This document shows, in pieces, positions 1-12,267 of a stretch of DNA of 64,000 nt. A program made the translations under genes and the position numbers. The stretch is taken from contig MU129087.1 of the NCBI GenBank assembly GCA_014904985.1, positions 62,001 through 126,000 on the forward strand, in the 5' to 3' direction. The notes beneath the pieces were generated by a model. That model saw only the letters and a program-made list of their open reading frames with translations. It was not told the origin of the DNA and made no database searches. The stretch is from Hydnum rufescens UP504. Taxonomy: Eukaryota; Basidiomycota; Agaricomycetes; Cantharellales; Hydnaceae. Within the stretch, counting starts at the first letter, position 1. Each line of letters begins with the position of its first letter.

Positions 1-71
1 AATTTCTCAGGACAAACAAATCCAAATCCAAAGTTTGCCAGTTGTTGATTAAGTTAGCCCATTTCAACTCT

Positions 72-760
72 TTAGCTATTCTTTGGAGAAATGGGCAACT
101 TAATCAGTGACTGGGTAGGAGTCTGCTCCACACCCAGCTCCATCTTCTCTTTGAACAGGAAAGACATTGATTGTGGAGGCAGTGTGCCACTCAACATGAA
201 GATGATGGTGTCCCTCAGACCAAATCCTGTGATGTGTTCCAGACAGTACTCTGAGTCTACAAGGAGGCTGTGTGCTTCATTGTACATGATTGCACCTAAC
301 TGACCAGCATTTGTGAGAGATGGAAGGTGGTGTTTGAAATGGTTACCATCCAGATGACTCAAGCCACAAGCAATCACTTGAGTGTCAGGGCACACATTCC
401 CCTGCAATAGTTTATCACACAAGAGACCAGCTGCCCTCATCCTCTGCATCATGTCATTTCTGAGTGTGATAAAAGGAATGACAATGACTCCAACCACATT
501 CTAAGCCCAGGAACACATAGCAAGAATGAATGGCAGTGTCTTCCCAATCCCAGCAGGCACAATCCAGACAAAATTGAAACATCTGTTCTTTATCATTGTT
601 CAAGACTTGTCAAAGAAGCTGGCAGTCTCCTTCATTGATTGTCTCTGTGAGTCACAATGGGGGCTGAACAGCCATTGAAACAGCCTCCTCATAGGAGATG
701 ATGTCATAAAGCCTCAACATCTCTGCATCTGCCTCATCATCAGAAATTCATCCTCAGCTT
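72..760 (-). pseudogene. RecQ-like DExH helicase, broken N-terminal half
   Basis: Read on the minus strand, this stretch encodes the first motifs of a superfamily 2 helicase. A Walker A-like P-loop (PAGIGKTLPF, about 535-560) is followed by motif Ia (VIVIPFITL), a motif II box reading YNEAH (about 270-285) and a motif III-like SGTLPP. The spacing fits RecQ-type helicases that are abundant in agaricomycete genomes. It is a relic: a TAG stop separates the P-loop from motif Ia near 505, a TGA lies near 595, the acidic upstream segment (DDEADAEMLRLYDI, about 700-745) is in another frame, and the second RecA lobe is absent. Motif II has Asn where the catalytic Asp belongs. Only the 141-codon part at 72-497 is open. 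The helicase assignment is confident; the RecQ subfamily is inferred. Confidence 0.75.
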
Positions 761-801
761 GGATGAATTTTGACAGCAAAGTGTGGTAGCCAGAGGGGGA
801 A

Positions 802-897
802 GAGATTGATCATGTTCTGAACAAAGAGATGCATGACATTCCAAAGGATGAGATTGATCATGTTCTGAATGAAGATATGCATGATATTCTGAAGGAC
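802..897 (+). repeat. Two tandem 48-bp units
   Basis: Two imperfect direct repeats start at 802 and 850, each opening GAGATTGATCATGTTCTGAA. The period is a multiple of three (16 codons), and on the plus strand both units read as EIDHVLN-EMHDI-KD, so this may be a fragment of a protein with a short internal repeat. No larger open frame supports it. Confidence 0.6.
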
Positions 898-999
898 AAG
901 ATGAACTCTCTGTATTGGTTGCCCTGTGGGGAGCTGATGGATCAGGTGTCCAGGCCTCATTTGGAACTGAGTGCAACAGAGGGTGATTTGATGAACCAG

Positions 1000-1377
1000 T
1001 CATAGAAATTCCAGACAATACATCCTGACCCTCATTATTGAGTAAAAATAAAATCCAATTTTCAGAGAAAATCTTACTATAGGGTGTGTATCCTTTCTAA
1101 TCTGGAGGTTTACCATTCTCTGGATATGTTCAGGAGAGATGTTATACAAGCTTGAAGCCTCAGTTTCAATCATGGCTTGATCTTGACCACTTGGTGCATC
1201 AGTCTGACCCCTAGTTGGCCAGCTGGTCAGCCAATTATCTATATCTAACAAGATACAATGAGAGTTGTATTTGAACAATCTAATTAGATATATAGGCCTG
1301 GTGTCAGGATCAAATTGACATTTGCTTCTGCTCATGGACTTACCTTTCAGAGTATCATTCTTCATCAACTCTATCAT
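1000..1377 (-). CDS. Unrecognised 125-codon open frame
   Basis: An open frame of 125 codons on the minus strand, upstream of the helicase relic and in the same orientation. I recognise no domain. The C-terminal part (FSLKIGFYFYSI) is hydrophobic, and a middle stretch (ISPEHIQRMVNL) looks helical. It could be an upstream exon or fragment of the helicase gene or chance coding in decayed repeat DNA. There is no clear promoter or splice signal to decide. Confidence 0.2.
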   Translation of the reverse strand: MIELMKNDTLKGKSMSRSKCQFDPDTRPIYLIRLFKYNSHCILLDIDNWLTSWPTRGQTDAPSGQDQAMIETEASSLYNISPEHIQRMVNLQIRKDTHPIVRFSLKIGFYFYSIMRVRMYCLEFL

Positions 1378-1724
1378 ATGGTGCCTACTTCTTCAAATGC
1401 TCTCACCTCCTCTCTCCCTCCATTCAGTCAGGGGTTATTGTCATCCTTGCCATTATTGGCATTTCTCTTATTATGATTGCCCTCATACTATTGGGCCTTG
1501 ACCAGTGGGCTGTGGGCTGGGTAATCAACCAGTGGCAGCATTGGCAGCCTTGTCAGCACCTCTTGTCCCCTCACTCCCTGCATGAGTCAATGCAGTTGCC
1601 AATCCAGACTCCTCCTCCTACTCTGCCCCCATTCCCTGAATCCTCACCACCCATCCCAATCCTGGCTCCCTCAGCATCACTACACCCCTTCAACTCCTTC
1701 AATTCCTTTGGGGTACCCAGGTGT
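1378..1724. other. Unassigned sequence left of the first LTR
   Basis: No gene is recognised. The plus strand is rich in CT and CCT from about 1600 to 1710. Sequence to the left of the LTR A junction at 1725 does not resemble the element C sequence to its right at 6065, so the insertion no longer sits between matching flanks. Confidence 0.4.
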
Positions 1725-3039
1725 TGTTGGAGGGATGAATCCCTACACCATAAAATCCTCATCTGAGGTCTAATTTCCTTATGAATAAATCAATTACTTG
1801 TCACCCTGCTCATTTAATTTCATCATCATTTGTTTATTCAAGAGTCTGGATTCCTGCCCCTTATCAACTCACAATATTGCCTCATTCCTTTACCATGAAT
1901 ACCAGTCAATTTATTGACTGTCTGTCAGACTTCAACAGTCCTCATCAAAAAGGGGCAGTTTATGCCCTACATCAAGTCCAATTTCTTTGGACAAGGCAAT
2001 TCAACTTGCCATCTTTCTTCAAGACTGTGTGACTTGCCTGTTCCTTCAAGTCATCCTACTGCCTTAAGGAAAGGGATTGCGATTATGTAATGACACAGGC
2101 CAGGCTTAGTTCCAATTCTGGAGTCACAGATGTCACATGATCCAAAAAGGGGCTGCACTACTCTAAAGGAGTATTGTTCACATTTCTCCATCTGTTTTGA
2201 TCAGATCAACTCAGAACAACAGCACCCAGAAAGATACCAATTGTACCAATTGAATGGCACCAAACACATGATGAACAGATCAAAAATGCAGTCCCTGTAC
2301 CATTATCTTTCCATGATTCATACTCTGAAGGAGTATTTCTCAATTTTCAAAGCCAATTCTTATTGGATTTGTTCATGAATACCACACCCTAAAAGCCATT
2401 AAAAATGTGCATCAAATAGTACCAAGGAAAAATGATCAGACATGAACTCCAGTTCTCACAAGACAACACCCTCCCCATGACTCCCCCTTTGCTCCACCAT
2501 CCAAAATAGCAAATTACTTCTGGCCCTCTTATGTCCATTGGAGAAGACCCTCAGGGTGACCTATTCCACTTTTTCTTAATGGAACATGTCCATGAATTGA
2601 AGGAGGAATAGCATGTAATGTGTCAATCTCCCCTTTAATCTTGAAGTTGGAATATCTCCATCAGTTTTGAAGATTTGAACTTCATTTCTTTTTCTCTACA
2701 TGTCCCTTATGTCCAAATTTTTCACTTTGTATTGAATCAAAGTCTGGATTGTATATTAGGTGCAGCTAGCGCACAAATTCAGTAGTTCTCCCCCTCCCTC
2801 CAGTCTGAAGCACACTGATTTGCTGCTGGTTCCTGGGTGATTTCTCACTTGAAAAGACTACTATAACTATGCTTTGACTAAGGATATTCTTAGGGTGTGG
2901 TACAGTAACCAACAAGACTCCATATTTCCAATTGCTTGGATAGTGCAGACTTACAGGCAATTCCCCCTATCCAAAAGACCTTCCCCCACTCAGACCTGAA
3001 CATCCAGATTAATTCTGTGATTCCCTCCTTCATCCCTGG

Positions 3040-6010
3040 TATAGAAGGAGGGTTGGGAGCTCCAATGACTGTCAAATCAAAATCTGGTTCAGCTAGTGTG
3101 TAGATGGGAGACTGTGTTTCTGTTGTTATTCAAATGGGTTGGTTCACTTCAATGGTTGATCACTCTCTGCAAGATGTGTATGTGTTCAGTGGAGAATAGG
3201 ATGTGATATGGACTAGCTGTAGTCAATGATATATTGTGGATGCTTATAGGAAGGCTTATATGTAAGGGATGCTTGTAGAAAGGCTTATACATGTTCATGT
3301 TGTGTTCTTGTTTATGTTCACCTGGTCAAAATGCAGATATCTGTGGGTTATAGAATGCTCAGTGCTTGGTTAGTCTTATTAGTATGCTTCTATCTTCTTT
3401 CCTGACTCATATTTTGTTATGCTTACTTTTCCTTGGATCTCCAGCAACTCTAACCTTAGGTTCTGCAACTATCCTTGGCTTTAGTATTTCATGTAGAAGG
3501 CTTCCAGTAGCTTGGTCTCAACAACCTTGAAGATTACTTAGCTCCAGATGGCTTTAGATAGACTGTTCTTTAGATTATAAGCAGAATGGTTGACAGTAGT
3601 TAACAGTGGTTGATTTCCATAGTGAGGAGATGGAAGGGTACAAGAAAATCTACTAGCTTATATACCTTTCTGAAGGTGGCTGTGCATGGAGCAAGAACAA
3701 AAGAGTAGTAAAGCTATGAGATCATAGTGTTATAGTGGAGTAGAACAAAAGAGAAATAACAAAATGATGTCATAATGTGGTCATAGTTGAGTCATATATA
3801 GAGTGTGATGTCATAGTGATGTCATTCATAAGGAGAACAAAAGGAATCATGAATGGAATGATGTCACTTGTTTGCTGAGCTTGTAGAGTAGTTGGAGCAT
3901 GATGTCACTGGTCCTGTGGTGTATCTTGGAGCTCATGGGAAGCAAAATTAAGGGACATCTCTGGGTTTTGGAGATTAATCTGAGCCCAGTCCAGTAGTTA
4001 AGGTGTTTTTGTTACTGGTTAATAATAGGAACAAGTGCATGGGGTGGGATTTGATGCAGAGACAGCAGTTTGCATCCATAATAGGCATGCTTGGTACCAT
4101 TTGATGCAGATGTTTAATAGCTTTCTGGGCATGGTGGTTCTGAGCAGATCAGATGTGAACTGATGGAGAAATTTGTTAAATACTGGTGGGTGTTGATTTT
4201 AACAGTAATACCATTCTGTAGAGCACATTTTTGATCTGTTCTTGGTGTTGCCAGTACCATTCAATGTGGATTTTTAATATCTTTCTAGGTGTGGTGGTTC
4301 TGAGCAGATTGGATGTGAACTGATGGAGAAATTCATTTAATACTGGAAATTCCAGATTTTGAGAGTAAAATCAGTCTGGAGAGTGCAGTTTTGGTCTGTT
4401 CAACTTGTGTTTGGTACCATTTGAAAGGTGTGAATCATAGCTTTCCAAGCATTGTGGAAGATAAAAACATCCAGAAAATGCAAAATCACACCACTTCCAG
4501 CCTTTGGATGATCACATGACCAATTAGGAAATTAATTACAGCTACACACAGAAACCAAATCTGTTCTATGACTCCCTCAGTTTTGATCAGAAACATATGC
4601 CCATATAACACTTGGAAAGCTATGATTCATACCTTTCAAACAGTACCAAACACAAGTTGAATGGACCAAAACTGCACTCTCCAGACTGATTTTACTATCA
4701 AAATCTGGAATTTCAGTATAAAACAAATTTCTCTATCAGTTCATGTCCAATACTCTTGGAACCACCACACCAAGAAAGATGTTACAAATCTGCATCTAAT
4801 GGTACCAGAAACATGAAGAACAGATCAAAAATGCACTCTACAGAATGACATTACTATTAAAATCAACACCCATCAGTATTTTATGAATTTCTCCATGAGT
4901 TTGCATCTGATCTGCTCAGAACCACCACAACCAGAAAGCTATTAAAAATACACATCAAATGATACTAAGCATGCCTATTACAGATACAAACTGCTGTCTC
5001 TGCATCGAACCCCACCCCATGCACTTGTTCCTATTATTAACCAGTATCAAAAAACATCTTAACCACTGAACTACAAACAAATTAATCTCCAAGAACTCAG
5101 AAATATCCTTTGATTTCATCTCCCATTGCCACAAATAACTTCTAGAACTTGACAGATAAGAAAGATAATGCCTCCTTGACAACCCTATTGTTCTGTTTAT
5201 GAATGACTCACCTTCCTTGCAACCCTATTGTTCTTACATATGACTCACATATGAGTGAGTCATTTCTCTCTAAACACAGTGACCTTGGTATACTACTGTC
5301 TACAAATCTGCTTGCATCTGAAGAGAGTACTGGTCTAAACCCATCTGGAGCTAAGTCATATATAAGGTTGTTAAGACTAAGTCACTGGAAGCCCTCTATG
5401 TGAAATACTAAGCCAAGGATAGTTGCAGGACCTAAGGTTAGAGTTGCTGGACATCCATGGAAAGGTGAGTAATAATGAAGTCAAATCAGAAGAAGAAAGA
5501 AACACATTGGTACACTGAATCAAGCTTAAACTAGTCTAGAACCCTCTTTAGAATCTGCACTTTGACCAGGAGGACACAAATAGGTACACACAAATAGCAG
5601 TAAATGGTCCAATACAACACATATAAGCCTTTCACAAGCATCCCATGATATATCATTGACTATAGCTAGTCCATACCACAACCATATCCTCCACTGAATA
5701 CCATACACAAATTGTTAGAGAGTGATCAACCATCAGAGTGAACCAGCCCATTGAATAACAACGGAAATACAGTCTCCCATCTACACACTGGCTGAACCAG
5801 AGTTTGATTTGACAGTCATCAGAGCTCCCAATCCTTCTTCTTTAGCATTATATGGGAGTATGTTTCTGGTCAAAACTGACAGAGTTACAGAATGAATCTG
5901 GGTTTCTGTGCATGGCCATAATTAATTTCATAATTGGTCATGTGATCATCCAAAGGCTGGCAGTGGTGTAATTTCACATTTTCTGATACTGGATGTTTTT
6001 ATCTTCCACA
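3040..6010 (+). mobile_element. LTR E inserted in LTR A, itself interrupted
   Basis: The 5' part (TATAGAAGGAGGGTTGGG, 3040-4452) and 3' part (5849-6010, ending ATCTTCCACA) form one LTR E copy. It lies inside LTR A between CCCTGG and CCAGCTC. A second LTR E on the opposite strand interrupts it. Matches are found at 10867-12117 and 60374-61892. Confidence 0.85.
4453..5844 (-). mobile_element. Solo LTR E inside another LTR E, with GCAT duplication
   Basis: A complete 1392-bp minus-strand LTR E (TGTGGAAGATAAAAACATCC at 4453 to CTTCTTCTTTA at 5844). It is flanked on both sides by GCAT (4449-4452 and 5845-5848). Joining the outer parts at GCAT restores the sequence AAGCATTATATGGG seen at 61877-61889, so the 4-bp target-site duplication is secure. 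Confidence 0.9.
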
Positions 6011-6064
6011 CCAGCTCAACATTGTGGACTGTAGTTGGATTGGTTCATAATCATCCTGCTTACA

Positions 6065-6615
6065 TTGGTCAATTAGCTGAACTCAGCACTACCCTTGTCC
6101 ACACCAACAACATCCTCCTTGATCATATCACCTATTTCAACAATATCAGTGAGAAAATCAATGTTCACAATGAACAATCCATCCATCTCTATAGTTATGT
6201 GCTCATGAGCAGCCAATGGGTTGAATTGATGCAAAGCAACAAGTTCTCCCATATATTTTCTCTTGCCATGGATATAGTCAAACAAGAAGAGGAGATGTAC
6301 TCTCCAATTTAAGCTTTCTGCCTTCATCATTGTTTCACTAGACATCTCACTAACCTCTTATATGTCTTTGCAGATGGAAATCATTTCATGTTGCCTCTCA
6401 AGTGTCAACCTTATGCACTCAAGAAATACACTCATACAATTCAGGAGATCCAGACTAAACTGCATGATAGAGAATGGGCTCTCCTCAAGCTGGACCCACA
6501 TCCATTTGAGCTTGCAGAAATACTGGATCATCAACCCATCTCACCCCCCATCTTGCCTATGCAGCAAGAGGAAGAGGAAATGATAGAGGTTGAGGAGGAA
6601 GTTGAAGAGTGGTAA
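6065..6615 (+). pseudogene. Element C ORF1, C-terminal half (copy 1)
   Basis: Encodes the C-terminal part of an unknown protein also found at 16409-17773 and, on the minus strand, at 53810-56548. Conserved stretches are QLAELSTTLVHTNN, SSQWVELMQSNKFSHIF, CQPYALKKYTHTIQEIQTKL and an acidic end with EEEEMIEVEEE before EEW and the stop. The N-terminal half is missing because LTR A abuts at 6064. A stop and frame change occur near 6311, where the other copies read on. The helical stretches suggest a coiled coil. I do not recognise the family. Confidence 0.6.
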
Positions 6616-7417
6616 TGTATTACCCATATGCAATATGAACTGGTTCTTATGCCAATATTAGGGAAGATACCTGTGCTTAATGCAACCCTTGCCTCAGTCA
6701 TCCTGTGACTTTAATATTACACCTCTCACTCCCATTCCATTTCCCACTGCTTGACCCCATGCCTTCCATTTCAACCCTCATCATGTGATTCTATCTCACA
6801 TTCCATCATTCACACATTCAATCTGGCTTGCAATCCTATATCTCCACTGGCTCCCCTTCTTTTCCTCTTCCTTTGATCCAAGCAAATGTGCTTGCATAAT
6901 CTGTACAACTATTGTGTCTCTCAAGTTTTTTCTTCTCTTTTCCAAGTGAATGCACTCATGTCTTTGTACAATGGCTGTCTGTTGATTCACTGCTGCCTTA
7001 TGGGCAACCTTTTCAATCAAGCTCTTGTCATATTTTACTTCCTTCTCTCTCAACCCAAGTGAATACACTTGCATAAATGTAGAATAAACCTGGTGTTCAA
7101 CATGTCAAACATGTTGTCTGCATTTTTCATGATAAAACAAGAAGTAGGGACATATGACAATTAGGGAATTAGAATACAGTTAAACTAAGGAATGTCTGAA
7201 AGAACATAGGCTGACAGGCAGGGCCCCCAATAAGGAATCTAGGCCAATAAAGCAGAAGTCTGGAACTCTGACAGACCAATTGAAACTCCACATATATAAA
7301 GACTGTGTACTTCTAGAAATCCATTCTCATCCTTACACTCAGTTACACCAAAGCATCACACAGTAAGAGTCTCACTATGATTTGAGTCTTAAACTATCTA
7401 AAGGAACTTGGAGCCAG
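6616..7417 (+). promoter_or_regulatory. Spacer between ORF1 and ORF2 with a TATA box
   Basis: A non-coding spacer, conserved in order in all three copies of the module. CATATATAAAGACT at about 7291-7304 is a good TATA box, roughly 115-125 bases before the ORF2 start codon, and the same box sits at 18421-18432 in copy 2. Further upstream, CAAGTGAAT-CACT motifs recur (about 6940 and 7055). This suggests that ORF2 has its own promoter; no expression evidence is available. Confidence 0.4.
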
Positions 7418-8343
7418 ATGGATGAGGAAATACAAGTCATAACCACCAACATGAGCATCAAAGAATGAATGCAAGCATGCATCACTGTGACCAATGCAGG
7501 TTTGCCACTACTATACCTGCACCAAGGCAAACACAGATATTTCTGTCCAAATGTCCAGACAGATCCTCTTCATTTCACCTATGTGCTGCTTAGAAGTTAT
7601 GTTTGCACTATCCTCAAGCAGGACAAATAAATTTTTAAGGTCAGGGTAGAAATGGAACTTAATCTATATGGGGAGATTCCTTTGGGTGACTGCTTCATCC
7701 CTGTATTTGTGCATGATCTGTCTGACTTCTAAAAATGGAGATTTGAATGAGGACCAACCTAAGCTATAAAAGGGAAGAGGATGATATATTTAATTTGAAA
7801 GTGTTTGGACATACAGCTATATCAAGGCAAGGTGATCTGAAGGAAGGAAATAAAAGAACAATAGTTCCAGAAAACAAAGATCAAAAGTGTTTGCCATGCC
7901 TTGAGCCTTCCACATCCCTTTTGACTTTCAAAGACTCATTCCATACCTGTGACCAACTATGTCAATAACACACATGTACCAATGAACCTCTGCATCAATT
8001 GAGCACTTTCGAAATCCAGGAGTTATAGGCCAAATGGTTGGATTTCTGCCAACTGGCTATGAAACCATAATGTGGGCATGGATTATTTGAATAGAAGGAC
8101 CTATTGTGATACTTGATGTGTGGGTACCAGAACATTACAGAAATGTGGACCTTGCTGATGGTGGGATCAGTAATGGTGACATATTTGCATTCAATGTTCC
8201 AAATCATCAATGTTGCCAGCAGGGTTTTGATCACCAATCTTCTCCATTTGAGTATCAAGGAACAAACTGGGAATGTGACAGGTGAAGAAGTCCTCATTAA
8301 ACCAACAGCATTCTTGCTCATAAGCCTTATCTCAGAAAACTAA
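7418..8343 (+). pseudogene. Element C ORF2 region (copy 1), unknown protein
   Basis: Three consecutive reading-frame blocks are conserved with 18539-19456 and with 51535-52440 (minus). The first (7418-7732, about 104 codons) starts MDEEIQVITTN and ends at a stop shared by all copies after PVFVHDLSDF. The second (from 7748) contains NLKVFGHTAISRQGDLKEGNK. The third contains VDLADGG, FEYQGTNWE and ends LISEN-stop at 8343. Stops such as SIKE-stop replace Trp in copy 1. The blocks may be separate small genes or one protein split by decay or introns. No domain is recognised. Confidence 0.5.
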
Positions 8344-8592
8344 ACAAATGAAGAGGGATGTGGGGTGCAGTCAATTAGTTTCCCAAAATGCCATTGGTAT
8401 TGACAAATCTGGTGAAATCAATAAAAGCACAAAGAGAAGTTCAAGTTCAAATAAGCTGTCATAAAAGATAAGAGAAACAAGAATAGGTATAAAGGCAGAT
8501 TGAACTTATGCCTTCAGCAATCAAAGTGTTCAAGTCATTTCTATGCCTCTCCAAGTTACCCATCTACTTTACCAAGTGTTTGATTACCATGG
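8344..8592 (+). other. Element C sequence 3' of ORF2
   Basis: Non-coding tail also present at 19457-19705 and in both arms of the large palindrome (44466-44717 and 45183-45434). It includes GATATGGGGTGCAG-like and AATCAATAAAAGCAC motifs, the latter resembling a polyadenylation signal region (AATAAA). Confidence 0.6.
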
Positions 8593-8724
8593 TGTAAGCA
8601 GGATGGTTATGAACCAATCCAACATGTGTCCATGTCATTGAGGAGAGGACAAGTGAAGGGAGCCACAGGGACAATTCAAATATTCAGGTCCAGGGAATTG
8701 AAGGTGTTTTTGGACAGTCCCACT
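8593..8724 (-). mobile_element. LTR A 3'-end fragment
   Basis: TGTAAGCAGGATGGTTATGA at 8593 matches the LTR A terminus at 63473. Similarity fades after about 130 bases, where copia integrase sequence begins. Confidence 0.6.
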
Positions 8725-11700
8725 CACTTCCTCATTTGGTGAGGAAATTCATACAGATGTTTGGGGCCCATCACCCGTAAATTCATTGGGCAGATGATCT
8801 TATTACATCACATTTACAGATGAAGGATGAGGCACTCAATGCTTACAAAGACTTTGCAGCTTGGGCAAAGACACAGCATGGAGTCCAGATTAAACAGCTT
8901 CAATTGGACCATGGAGGCAAATATACAAGTCCTGCATTTGCAAAATTTCTAGGGGATCAGGGCACAGAGCACTGATTGACCACCCATGACACTCCACAGC
9001 ACAATGGAGTTGCTGCATCACTGAATTGGCAGATTTTTGAATGAACTTGGGCAATGTTACATCAATCTCAATTGCCAAAAAATGTCTTGGGTGAGGCTGT
9101 GAATTGGGCTGTCTGGCTCAAAAATTGTGCCTCTACATGGGTCTTAGGCCATATGACACCACTTGAACAGCTTACAAAGGAGAAGCCAAATCTCACAAAT
9201 GTTCCCATTTGGGGACAGAGAGTCTGGGTCCATAATGACTCTGGAGCAATTGGATGAATCCATGAATGAACCTTTTGGGTAGGCTATGACAATGACAGCC
9301 CACATGCCCACAGAATCTACTGGAAGGGAAGGAACAAAATCTCTGTCAAATGTAATGTCAAATTCACTACCTTGACAATTGACATTTCCTTCAATCCCCC
9401 AGTTATGAGCTTGAGGCTGCAGACAGATCCCCTGCCAACCAACAATGATTCTCCAGACCCTGAAGACTCAGATGATGACAAAACCTTAAAGTCTAGGCCA
9501 TCTACCCCTGCAAAAACCCCTCCCATGCCAAAACAGACCCAACCTGCTGAACCTGAATGACACTCCACACATGTCCCCAAACCTTCCCAATATGTGCAAT
9601 GCCTTGCACAGGGTGAAGGCTTCATGGATATATGCACAAACCTGACTCTCAGATCCCCAGCATCAGGGGGAGTGGTGAAAATATTGGTGAGAACTCTATT
9701 TCTCTCATAAATGATGCCATTTACCACATTGGATTCAATGACACAGCCTTTGCAACAATTAAAGATATTGATGGAGATCCAAAGTCTCTGGAAGAGGCCA
9801 AATCATGAACAGATTAGCCAAAATGGAAAGAGGCAATTGATATTGAGCTCAAAACTGTCAAGGATGCTGGAACTTGGATTGAGGTGGCAAGGCCACAAGG
9901 CAAAAATATTGTCAACTGTAAACTCATATTCAAAATCAAATGGAAGGCCAATGGTAGCATTCTAAAATACAAGGCACATCTAGTTGCCTGTGGTTTTACT
10001 CAAATCTTTGGAGTTGACTCCTTCAAAACCTATTCCCCCATTGCATAACTCACAAGTTCTCAGATGATTATTGCATTCACTGCCTGAAACAGCTGGGATA
10101 TTGACTTTTTCAATTTCAATGGCAAACTTGATGAGAATGAAGAAATTTATATGAATTCCCCCCCCCCCCTGAGTACAAACCCCAGGGGGAGAATACACTC
10201 CTACAACTACAGAAGACTCTGTACAGTCTTAAGCAAGCTGGACAGTATTGGTACAACTCATTATCCCATGCACTCAATAGTCTTGGTTTTAGCACAAGCC
10301 ATGCCAATCCTGGTGTGTTCCATACCCAGAAAGATGGGGAGGAATTGATTTTGGTGATCCCTGTGGATGACTGCATGTTTATGGGCCTGTTGAGGACTAA
10401 TACAAGCAAAAAATCAATGAAAAATATTTGATTACTGACCTTGCACCACTGCACTGGTTACTTGGGGTTAAAATCAAGCAAGATTGTGAGTTATGGATGA
10501 TCCAATTATTGCAGACATCATACATCAACTCAATTGTCTCACAGTTCTCACTCAGTGACTTGAAATTCATTAATACCCCAATGGAACCTGGGGCCACACC
10601 CACACAAGAGGATTCTGTGATGAATCCCACAGATATCAAATGAATGAAGCAGAACCCCTATTGCAAGGCCATAGGTAGCCTCATGTATGCATCCATGGCC
10701 ATGAGGCTGGACATTACTTTTGTGGTATCAATGCCATCACAGTTCCTTGACAAGCTGGGACCCATGCACTGGGAGGTGGTAAAATGAGTTATCCAGTACC
10801 TAGCAGGCACACAGGATTTCAGCCTAACATATGGATTAAAACACCATGACTTACTTGGGTATATGGTATAGAAGAAGGGTTGTGAGTCCCAATGACTGTC
10901 AAATCAAAATCTGGTTCAGCCAGTGTGTAGATGGGAGAGTGTGTTTCTGTTGTTATTCAAATGGGTTGGTTCACTTCAATGGTTGATCACTCTCTGCAAG
11001 ATGTGTATGTGTTCAGTGGAGAATGGGATGAGATATGGACTAGCTATAGTCAATGATATATTGTAGATGCTTATGGGAAGGCTTATATGTCATGTGGAAT
11101 GCTTATAGGAAGGCTTATATGCATTTGTGTTGTGTTGGTTCATTTACTGATATTTGTGTGTTCTTTTTTACATTCTCCTGGTCAAAATGTGGATATCTGT
11201 GGGTTATAGAATGCTCAGTGCTTGGTTAGTCTTGTTAGTATGTTTCTTCCTTCCTTCCTGACTTGTATTTCATTATGCTTACTTTTCCTTGGATGTCCAG
11301 TAACTCTAACCTTAGGTTCTGCAACTATCCTTGGCTTTAGTATTTCACATAGAGGGCTTCCAGTAGCTTGGTCTCAACAACCTTGAAGATTACTTAGCTC
11401 CAGATGGCTTTAGATAGACTGTTCTTTAGATTATAAGCAGAATGGTTGGCAGTAGTTGACAGTGGTTAATTTCCAGAGTGAGGAGATAGGGGGGTACAAG
11501 AAAATCTGCTAGCTTATATACCTTTCTGAAGGTGGCTGTGCATGGAGCAAGAACAAAAGAGTAATAAAGCTATGAGATCATAGTGGAGTAGAACAAAAGA
11601 GAAATGACAAAATGATGTCATAATGTGGTCATAGCTGTGGTTCTGAGCAGATCAGATGTGAACTGATGGAGAAATTCATTAAATACTGATGGGTGTTGAT

Positions 11701-12267
11701 TTTAACAGTAATATCATTCTGTAGAGCACAGTTTTGATCTGTTCTTGGCATGCTCAGTACTGTTTGATGTGGATTTTCAATAGCTTTCTAGATGCAGTGG
11801 TTGTGAGTGGATTGGATGTGAACTGACAGAGAAATTTGTTAAATACTGGAACATTCGAATTTCAACAGTAAAATCAGTCTGGAGAGGGCAGTTTTGGTCC
11901 ATTCAACTTGTGTTTGGTACCATTAGAAAGGTGTGAATTGCAGCTTTCCAAGTGTTATATGGGTGAGCCTTTCTGATCAAAACTGACAGAGTTATAGAAT
12001 GAATTTGGTTTCTGTGCATAGCCATAATTAATTTCATACTTGGTCATGTGATCATCCAAAGGCTGGAAGTGGTGTAATTTTGCATTTTCTGATACTGGAT
12101 GTTTTTTATCTTCCACAATGCACAATGGATGTGGATGGGGCAATGCAGGAGCACCATCATGCTATTACAGGTTATGCTTACCTGATAGATGGAGGAACCA
12201 TTTCCTGGAGCTCCCAAAAACAAGAGCTAATTATGCTCTCAACTGCAGAGGCAGAATATGTTGCCAC
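8725..12267 (+). pseudogene. Ty1/copia Pol: integrase, RT, RNase H; decayed
   Basis: The order integrase - RT - RNase H identifies a copia element. Integrase shows EIHTDVWGPSPV (about 8740), LDHGGKYTSPAFAKFL (about 8905) and PQHNGVAASLN (about 8995), where the third catalytic acidic residue (usually Glu after NGVA) reads Ala. RT shows KIKWKANGS, KAHLVACGFTQ and the active-site box VIPVDDCMFMG (about 10350), then GSLMYASMAMRLDI. RNase H (12118-12267) has ISWSSQKQELIMLSTAEAEY. Multiple stops and frameshifts occur, and a run of ten or more C at 10158 breaks the RT frame. A solo LTR E splits the gene at 10867-12117. No gag or flanking copia LTR is attached. Confidence 0.85.
10867..12117 (+). mobile_element. 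Solo LTR E inside copia RNase H
   Basis: Starts TATAGAAGAAGGGTTGTGAG and ends TATCTTCCACA. The copia frame stops at HDLLGYM just before it and resumes at DVDGAMQEHHHAI just after. ATGG precedes and ATGC follows, a near-match to a 4-bp duplication. Confidence 0.85.

Larger units (their letters stand above)
1725..6064 (+). mobile_element. Solo LTR A, old copy, split by LTR E
   Basis: Begins TGTTGGAGGGATGAATCCC at 1725 and ends CATCCTGCTTACA at 6064, matching the LTR A copies at 33153-34519 and 50412-51534. The LTR sequence is 1725-3039 plus 6011-6064; the middle is an inserted LTR E. CpG sites present in the 50.6-kb copy are almost all TpG or CpA here, so this is one of the oldest copies. No internal retroelement genes accompany it and the outer flanks do not match each other. 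Confidence 0.85.

Noticed and set aside
1473..1766. Pro-rich 97-codon frame running into LTR A
   Set aside because: Low-complexity CT-rich DNA; the frame continues into the LTR terminus and has no recognisable domain.
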